The notes below the pieces were generated by a model. The model did no database searches. It was given only the letters and a program-made list of their open reading frames with translations, and was not told where the DNA came from. A DNA stretch of 64,000 nucleotides from Streptomyces sp. SKN60 (lineage in GTDB: Bacteria > Actinomycetota > Actinomycetes > Streptomycetales > Streptomycetaceae): assembly GCF_026236535.1 (NCBI RefSeq), contig NZ_JAHTMW010000023.1, forward strand, positions 1 to 64,000, written 5' to 3'. Position numbers and translations under genes: made by a program. This document shows, one piece after another, positions 59,089 to 64,000 of this stretch (within the stretch, counting starts at the first letter, position 1; each line of letters starts with the position of its first letter).

Positions 59089-59919
59089 ATGCGCATGGAA
59101 CTGTCGGACGTCACGCTCGACGTCGAGGTGAGCGGCGAGGGACCGGCCGTCCTGCTCCTGCACGGCTTCCCCGACTCGCACCACCTGTGGCGCCATCAGA
59201 TCCCGGCCCTGAACGCGGCCGGGTTCCGGACGATCGCGCCCACCCTGCGCGGCTTCGGCGGCTCGGACCGGCCGGAGGGCGGCCCGGAGGCGTACCACCC
59301 GGCGAAGCACGTGGGCGACGTCCTCGAACTGCTCGCCCGGCTCGACGTCGACCGCTTCCACCTGGTCGGCCACGACTGGGGCTCGGGCATCGCCCAGGCC
59401 CTCGCCCAGGTCGCGCCGGAGCGGGTGGCGAGCCTGACGATCCTGTCGGTGGGCCACATCGGGGCCGTCCGCGGCGCGGGCTGGGAGCAGAAGCAGCGCT
59501 CCTGGTACATGCTCCTCTTCCAGCTCGCGGACGTCGCCGAGACCTGGCTGGCCCACGACGACTACGCGAACCTCCGCGAGATGCTCGCCGAACACCCGGA
59601 CGCGGAGGCCGTGCTGGAGCCCCTTCGCGAGCCCGGCGGCCTGACGGCCGCGCTGAACATCTACCGCTCGGGCCTGCCGGCCGAGGTGCAGTTCGCCCCG
59701 GAACTCCCGCTGTCACCCCTCCCGGAGCAGGTCCCCGTCCTGGGCGTGTGGTCCACCGGTGACCGCTTCCTCACCGAGCGGTCGATGACGGACTCCGCCG
59801 AGCACGTCGCCGGCTCCTGGCGCTACGAGCGGATCGAGGACGCGGGCCACTGGCTCCAGCTCGACCAGCCGGAGAAGGTGAACGAACTGCTGCTCTCCTT
59901 CCTCAAGGAGAACGGCTGA
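59089..59919 (+). CDS. Alpha/beta hydrolase, epoxide-hydrolase-like
   Basis: A 276-residue protein. LLHGFPDSHHLWRHQ gives the HGxP oxyanion motif, GHDWGSGIA the nucleophile elbow with Asp in place of Ser, as in epoxide hydrolases and dehalogenases. The cap domain follows (QKQRSWYMLLFQ), and the His of the triad is in EDAGHWLQLDQP. Substrate unknown. It follows the phosphotransferase on the same strand with a 73-bp gap. Confidence 0.88.
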   Translation: MRMELSDVTLDVEVSGEGPAVLLLHGFPDSHHLWRHQIPALNAAGFRTIAPTLRGFGGSDRPEGGPEAYHPAKHVGDVLELLARLDVDRFHLVGHDWGSGIAQALAQVAPERVASLTILSVGHIGAVRGAGWEQKQRSWYMLLFQLADVAETWLAHDDYANLREMLAEHPDAEAVLEPLREPGGLTAALNIYRSGLPAEVQFAPELPLSPLPEQVPVLGVWSTGDRFLTERSMTDSAEHVAGSWRYERIEDAGHWLQLDQPEKVNELLLSFLKENG

Positions 59920-59926
59920 TCCCGGC

Positions 59927-60649
59927 CTAACCCGCCACCGGCGCCGGCTCCCGCAGCGGCCACACCGGGTTCACCACCGCCTCCGGGTCGCCCTTCCGCC
60001 TGAGGAAGGCCTGGAAGTCCTCGGCCCACTCCCGGTACCAGACGATCTGGCGCTCGTGGAGCCGGGCCGGGTCGAGGGCGGCGACCGAGGCGTGCCGCTC
60101 GGCTATCGCGATGGCCACCCGGACCGCGGCGAGCGCGTCGGCGGCGGCCTGGTGGGCGGCGGTGAGCTCCACCCCGTACTCCCCGCAGACCGCTTCCAGG
60201 GTGCGCTTGCCGCGCCGGTAGCGGTCGACGGCGCGGTCGATGGTGTACGGGTCGAGGACCGGCCCCATGCCCCGGCCGCCGAGCCGCTCGTCGAGCGAGG
60301 GCAGTCCGTGCCGGCGCAGCTCGGCCGAGAGCAGGGTCAGGTCGAAGGACGCGTTGTAGGCGACGACCGGGACGCCGCGCCGCCAGTAGTCGGTCAGGGT
60401 GTCGGCGATCTCGTCGGCGACCTCACGCACCGGGCGGCCCTCGGCCGCCGCGCGCTCGTTGCTGATGCCGTGGATCGCGGACGCCTGCGCCGGGATGCGG
60501 ATGCCGGGGTCGGCGAGCCAGTCCTGCCGGCGCACCACCTCGCCCCCGTGGACGCCGACGACCGAGGCCGTGACGATGCGGGCCTCCAGCGGTTCCGTAC
60601 CGGTCGTCTCCAGGTCGAAGCCGGCCAGCTCTTCCCCGTACCAAGCCAT
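59927..60649 (-). CDS. DEDDh 3'-5' exonuclease (DnaQ-like)
   Basis: A 240-residue protein; the ATG follows AAGGAGG at 5 nt. Exo I GFDLETTGTEP (D and E), Exo II YNASFDLTLLSAEL (D) and Exo III HQAAADALAAVRV (H and D) are all present. Family members degrade DNA or RNA from the 3' end, stand-alone forms often in repair or RNA processing. Target unknown. It converges on the hydrolase with a 7-bp gap. Confidence 0.9.
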   Translation of the reverse strand: MAWYGEELAGFDLETTGTEPLEARIVTASVVGVHGGEVVRRQDWLADPGIRIPAQASAIHGISNERAAAEGRPVREVADEIADTLTDYWRRGVPVVAYNASFDLTLLSAELRRHGLPSLDERLGGRGMGPVLDPYTIDRAVDRYRRGKRTLEAVCGEYGVELTAAHQAAADALAAVRVAIAIAERHASVAALDPARLHERQIVWYREWAEDFQAFLRRKGDPEAVVNPVWPLREPAPVAG

Positions 60650-60725
60650 CGGGTCCTCCTTACGTGATCTCCCCCGTGGTGGTGAGAACCTTCGCACGCG
60701 CCACTGACAACGCGGCCGCCAGACG

Positions 60726-61979
60726 TCAGGAGACCGGTCGGGAGTCGAGCCACACCGACTCGAATTCCTCCCGGTATGTCGAGAAAAGTCCGTGTTCGGC
60801 GCCGGTGTCGGGGCCCTGCCCGGCCCGGACGACGGTCCGCCCGCCGCCGCGCAGCACGAAGACCGGGGCCTCCATGCCGCGCGCCTTGCGCAGATACGAC
60901 TGGACGACCGCGACCCCGTCGGGACCGTCCCCGTCGACCAGGTAGGCGGTGAAGCGCGGGGTCTCGTCGAAGACGTGGATCTGGAAGGCGCCGGGGTCGC
61001 GCAGCTTGGAGCGCACCCGGCGCATGTGCAGGATGTTCATCTCGACCGAGCGGCTCAGCTCGCCCTTCTTCAGGCCGAGCTCGCGCTCGCGCCGCTTCAC
61101 GGCGCTGCTCGCCGGGTTGAGGAAGAGCAGCCGTATGCGGCAGCCGGACTCGGCGAGGTGGACCATCCGCCGACCGGAGAAGTTCTGCACGAGGAGGTTC
61201 AGGCCTATGCCGGTGGCGTCGAGCCGGCGGGCCCCGCCGAACAGGTCCTCGGCGGGCAGCTGCCGCTGCAGCCGCACCCGGTCGGGGTGCACGGACACCA
61301 CGTCCGCGTAGCGGTCGCCGACCAGGTCCTCGACGGCGTCGACCGGCAGCCGGTCCGCCGAGGGCACCCCCGCCCCGCTCCCCAGGATCTCCAGGAGCCG
61401 GGCGGAGGCCCGTTCGGACTGGGCGAGCACGGTCAGCGACAGGGCCCGGTTGCGGGAGACGACGTTGCGCGTCACCTCCAGCTCGTCCAGGGCGAGTTCG
61501 ACCTCGCGCCGGTCGTCGAAGTACGGCTCGAAGCAGGGCCAGTGCTGCACCATCAGCTCGCGCAGCTGCGGGAGGGTGAGGAAGCTCAGCACGTTGTCGT
61601 CGGCCGGGTCGAGCAGATAGCCCTTGCGGCGGGACACCTCGCGGACGGCGACCGCCCGCTGGACCCACTCCTGGCCGGCCGGCCCGGCCGCGGCCACCAC
61701 CCACTCCTCGCCGTGCACCGGCTCGTACACCGGACGGAGGACGGCCGCGACCACGGCCCGCAGCCGCTGTTCGACGAGATTCAGCCAGATGTAGGCGCGG
61801 CCGGCCCGCTGGGCCCGGGTGCGCACCTCGCTCCACGCCTCCGCGCCCCACTCCAGCTCGGCGCCGATCTCCACCGGCCGGGCGACGGAGACCGCGCCGG
61901 GCGGCACCTCGCCGGGGTCGGCCGGTCCCCCGTCGTGACCCGCCTCGCCTGGGGGCAGCTCCAGACCTCCCGAGCTCAC
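60726..61979 (-). CDS. SAV2148-family HEPN-domain protein
   Basis: A 417-residue protein from the GTG at 61979 (VSSGGLELPPGE, the usual start in the family as I recall); a TTG at 62006 is possible. The N-terminal helical HEPN part includes AYIWLNLVEQRLRAVVAAVLRPVYEP and RNVVSRNRALSL, in which I do not see a clear R-x4-6-H nuclease motif. The C-terminal half (GIGLNLLVQNFSGRRMVHLA, SGCRIRLLFLNPASSAV) resembles phospholipase-D-like regulatory domains. HEPN proteins often act on RNA in stress or defence. Function here unknown. Confidence 0.8.
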   Translation of the reverse strand: MSSGGLELPPGEAGHDGGPADPGEVPPGAVSVARPVEIGAELEWGAEAWSEVRTRAQRAGRAYIWLNLVEQRLRAVVAAVLRPVYEPVHGEEWVVAAAGPAGQEWVQRAVAVREVSRRKGYLLDPADDNVLSFLTLPQLRELMVQHWPCFEPYFDDRREVELALDELEVTRNVVSRNRALSLTVLAQSERASARLLEILGSGAGVPSADRLPVDAVEDLVGDRYADVVSVHPDRVRLQRQLPAEDLFGGARRLDATGIGLNLLVQNFSGRRMVHLAESGCRIRLLFLNPASSAVKRRERELGLKKGELSRSVEMNILHMRRVRSKLRDPGAFQIHVFDETPRFTAYLVDGDGPDGVAVVQSYLRKARGMEAPVFVLRGGGRTVVRAGQGPDTGAEHGLFSTYREEFESVWLDSRPVS

Positions 61980-62067
61980 CCGCGCACCGCCTTCTGCTCC
62001 CGACAACGATCAAGGAAGGGTACTCCGGAAGCGGAAGGCGGTGCAGCAGGATCGCCGGGCCTGTTGC

Positions 62068-63363
62068 TCAACTGCCCAGATTCGGGGCGCCGTTCTGACC
62101 GGCGAGATCGGCCGGAGTGAGCGGATTCATAGCGGTTACGTCCCTGGGCGCGAGCTGGAATCCCTGCCAGTGGACCGGCATCGGCTGCTGGTCCTCGTCC
62201 CGGGCGATGTGGTGGAACCCGATGTTGACCCAGACCGCCGGATTGGTGAGAGTCTCCCCATTGACCCATTTGTCCACGCTGGTGGGCGCGTTCCGGCCAC
62301 AGTCCAGGATGTTGTTGCTGGCGAACTGCTCGCAGGCGCGCGCCTGGGTGAAGTAGACGTCGTGCTTCGTGAACGGGCGGCCCGCGTAGGTGTTGGTGTG
62401 GCCCGGCACGATCTCGTACGAGCGGGCGTGACCGTCCTTGTTCTTGCCGTTCTGGCTCACCACCCGCCACCAGCGCATGTTCTTCGCGTCGCCGGCGAGC
62501 TCCTTGGTGACGACGGTGCGGGTGGTCTTCACGGTCGGGCTGCCGTCGCGGGCGGGCGGGGTGACCTTGGAGTCGAACTGCTCGACGCGGCCCTTGGCGT
62601 TGCCGTCGAGGCCGAAGTCGAGCTTCCAGAAGACGTTGTGGGCGTGGCTGGTGGCGTAGTCGCGGGCGCCCTTGCCGATCGGCCAGCCGCGCCCGTCGGT
62701 GGCGTTGTAGTCGACCGGCGAGAGGCTGCCGGTGGCGCCGACGTTGGCCGAGATCATTCCGTCGGAGGAGAACCGCCACTCGCTGATGTACTCGTACCAG
62801 CCGACCTTGTTGACGGTGTAGACGAGCAGGTCCTTGCCCTGCGCCTGCCACACCTTCCCGGGGCTGTCGGCGGCCATCCGGTAGGCGTGGCCGCGGGCCC
62901 GGGTGGTGGTGCACAGGCCGTTGACCTTGCCGACGTCGGGCACCTTGATCGAGGTGATGGTGCCGCCGGGGCACTCGCCGGGCTTGAGGCCCTGCAGGCC
63001 CCAGCCGAAGCCGGCGCCGGTGAGGTCGTCGTACTCGGCGTTGCCGTCGTCGTACGGGACGTGGATCTGGGCGAGCTTGGCGCTGTTGAGGACGCGGATC
63101 GGGGCGCGCTCGCCGGGCGGCTGGTAGGTGACCTTGTCCAGGATCAGGCCGGAGTCGGTCGAATAGCGCCAGCACATGCGCCAGACGGTGCCGCCGTCGA
63201 GCTTCTGCTCGACGCGGTACGCGGCGGAGCAGTCGGCCGCCGGCGGCGGGGCGGGCGCGGCCGGGGCCGCGCTCGCCGGGGTGGCGGTGGCGGCGCCGAG
63301 CAGGGCGCCGGCGGCGAGAACGGCGCCCGTGGTGCGGGCGTGCCGGAGTCGCGAAGAGGACAT
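62068..63363 (-). CDS. Secreted copper amine oxidase-like catalytic subunit
   Basis: A 431-residue protein; the ATG follows GAGGGAG at 9 nt. A twin-Arg-free signal peptide ends near residue 32. Copper amine oxidase features: VGWYEYISEWRFSSDG with Tyr190 at the TPQ site, SHAHNVFWKLDFGLDG with the HxH copper ligands, and VNIGFHHIARDEDQQPMP with the third His. The Asn normally just before the TPQ tyrosine is Trp here, so cofactor formation may differ. It lacks the N2/N3 domains, which appear to be encoded by the next gene upstream. Reaction: oxidation of primary amines to aldehydes with H2O2. Confidence 0.8.
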   Translation of the reverse strand: MSSSRLRHARTTGAVLAAGALLGAATATPASAAPAAPAPPPAADCSAAYRVEQKLDGGTVWRMCWRYSTDSGLILDKVTYQPPGERAPIRVLNSAKLAQIHVPYDDGNAEYDDLTGAGFGWGLQGLKPGECPGGTITSIKVPDVGKVNGLCTTTRARGHAYRMAADSPGKVWQAQGKDLLVYTVNKVGWYEYISEWRFSSDGMISANVGATGSLSPVDYNATDGRGWPIGKGARDYATSHAHNVFWKLDFGLDGNAKGRVEQFDSKVTPPARDGSPTVKTTRTVVTKELAGDAKNMRWWRVVSQNGKNKDGHARSYEIVPGHTNTYAGRPFTKHDVYFTQARACEQFASNNILDCGRNAPTSVDKWVNGETLTNPAVWVNIGFHHIARDEDQQPMPVHWQGFQLAPRDVTAMNPLTPADLAGQNGAPNLGS

Positions 63364-63404
63364 GCGGACGTACTCCCTCGGTACGGTCATGCGGTGACGT
63401 GATG

Positions 63405-63451
63405 CCGGGCCGGTGGTCGGCCGACCCGGTCCGGGCCGGTGGTCAGCCGAC
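63405..63451. repeat. 21-bp direct repeat over a stop codon
   Basis: A 21-bp sequence at 63405-63425 recurs at 63431-63451 with one mismatch and a 26-bp period. The second copy contains the minus-strand TGA (63443-63445) of the amine oxidase accessory subunit gene. It fills most of the 79-bp gap between the two genes. Confidence 0.85.
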
Positions 63452-64000
63452 GCGGGTGACGGTGCGGGCGCTGAGGTCGACGATCAGGCCGCGGGTGTCG
63501 ATCCAGGCGCCGTTCAGCACCTTGGTGACGAGCCGGACGCAGCGGTGTTCGCCGCACTTCCCGAGCTGCGGCGGCACGTCCTTCTCCCGGTAGGTGCGGT
63601 AGACGTCGCCGTTGAACCACAGCTGGTCCGGCCCGGTGAGCTCCTTGCCGGTGGCGTCCTTGTAGTCGTCCTTGACGCCCTTGCCGAGCGGGCTGTCGAG
63701 GATGAGCCGCAGCGCGGCCTTCAGTTCCTCGGGGTGGGCGGAGGGCTGGACGCCGCGCTGCGCGCCGGAGGCCTCCACCTTCCCGGTGTCGAGGTTCACG
63801 GTCTTCGTGACGAGCTCGTCGCGGCCGTAGTCGTAGAGGCGGACCACGGCGCGACGCGGTCCGCCGGTCTCCTCGCCGGGCCGCGGGTCGGCCAGCTCGG
63901 TGCCGAGGCGCTGCGGCCCCCGGCCGCCACCCGCGTCACGCTGGGCATCCCGCTGGGCGGAGGCGGCCGGCGGGGTCAGCGCCAGGGCCTCGGCCCGCTT
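63443..64000 (-). CDS. Copper amine oxidase N-domain-like subunit (tyramine oxidase subunit B-like), 5' end outside
   Basis: The frame runs to the right edge, giving 185 C-terminal residues. VVRLYDYGRDELVTKTVNLDTGKVE, HPEELKAALRLILDSPLG, FNGDVYRTYREKDVPPQLGKCGEHRCVRLVTKV and NGAWIDTRGLIVDLSARTVTRV match the pattern of amine oxidase N2/N3 domains. These are normally fused to the catalytic domain; here they form a separate gene 79 bp upstream of it. I recall the name tyramine oxidase subunit B for such proteins. It probably pairs with the catalytic subunit outside the cell. Confidence 0.75.
   Translation of the reverse strand, partial: KRAEALALTPPAASAQRDAQRDAGGGRGPQRLGTELADPRPGEETGGPRRAVVRLYDYGRDELVTKTVNLDTGKVEASGAQRGVQPSAHPEELKAALRLILDSPLGKGVKDDYKDATGKELTGPDQLWFNGDVYRTYREKDVPPQLGKCGEHRCVRLVTKVLNGAWIDTRGLIVDLSARTVTRVG

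Noticed and set aside
1..64000. tRNA, rRNA or known riboswitch genes
   Set aside because: No cloverleaf with conserved TTCGANNC arm, no rRNA segments and no recognisable cobalamin, TPP or SAM riboswitch core were seen by reading; a covariance-model search would be needed to exclude weak ones.

Overview
The window is about 71-73% GC by eye. Codon third positions are almost all G or C, TGA stops predominate, GTG starts are common, and many genes are separated by long GC-rich hairpins. The gene content is typical of a streptomycete chromosome (class Actinomycetes): PucR-controlled xanthine dehydrogenase, a DUF2637 protein, SAV2148-family and DUF35 proteins, mycothiol-linked enzymes, F420-type PPOX proteins, secreted S8 proteases and a sulfur assimilation operon in the order known from Streptomyces. 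No rRNA, tRNA or CRISPR array was seen.

Layout. 1-6.6 kb: tail of an acyl-CoA dehydrogenase, etfBA, then a TetR-controlled fatty-acid/CoA-ester region (DUF35 zinc-ribbon protein, TetR, SDR dehydrogenase, unknown protein, a second acyl-CoA dehydrogenase with a divergent TetR). 6.6-15.5 kb: purine catabolism, with a three-subunit xanthine dehydrogenase, purine permease and XdhC maturation factor on the minus strand, divergent from a PucR activator. 15.6-25 kb: TPR protein, WD40-like protein, GntR regulator, an iron-box-preceded FhuF-like ferric reductase, DUF2637 membrane protein, RsbW-like ATPase, PoxB-type pyruvate oxidase and a PP2C-like protein. 25-35.3 kb: a large secreted S8 protease with an in-frame stop 20 codons before its expected end, its divergent LuxR/TrmB-like regulator, small conserved proteins, an Ada-AlkA-like repair protein, rsgA with a leader ORF, and an SDR. 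35.4-41.8 kb: VOC protein, AraC regulator, YihY membrane protein, AidB-like flavoprotein, GAF regulator, GNAT acetyltransferase.

42-51.4 kb is the best-integrated system: a leader peptide and attenuator-like hairpin, then sulfite reductase, a small zinc-ribbon protein, CysH, CysC, CysD, CysN, a small Cys-ended ORF with a hairpin, a sulfonate ABC transporter (SsuA/B/C-like) and a sirohydrochlorin chelatase that would supply the siroheme precursor for the reductase. Starts and stops overlap (ATGA, GTGA), so translation is probably coupled. 51.3-54.5 kb: mycothiol-type enzymes, DUF1697 and a subtilase. 54.8-58 kb: a sugar ABC transporter operon destroyed by a TnpB-related element. 58.2-64 kb: phosphotransferase, epoxide-hydrolase-like enzyme, DEDD exonuclease, SAV2148-type HEPN protein, and a secreted copper amine oxidase encoded as separate subunits.

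The observations I rate most worth following are: a candidate translational attenuator in front of rsgA (leader ORF plus a hairpin that buries the Shine-Dalgarno); two cysteine-type leader/hairpin units in the sulfur operon; a TnpB-related protein with one RuvC acidic residue apparently changed to His, a possible guide-RNA end and a large deletion around it; and a repeated pattern in which short tandem duplications span stop codons of at least nine genes.
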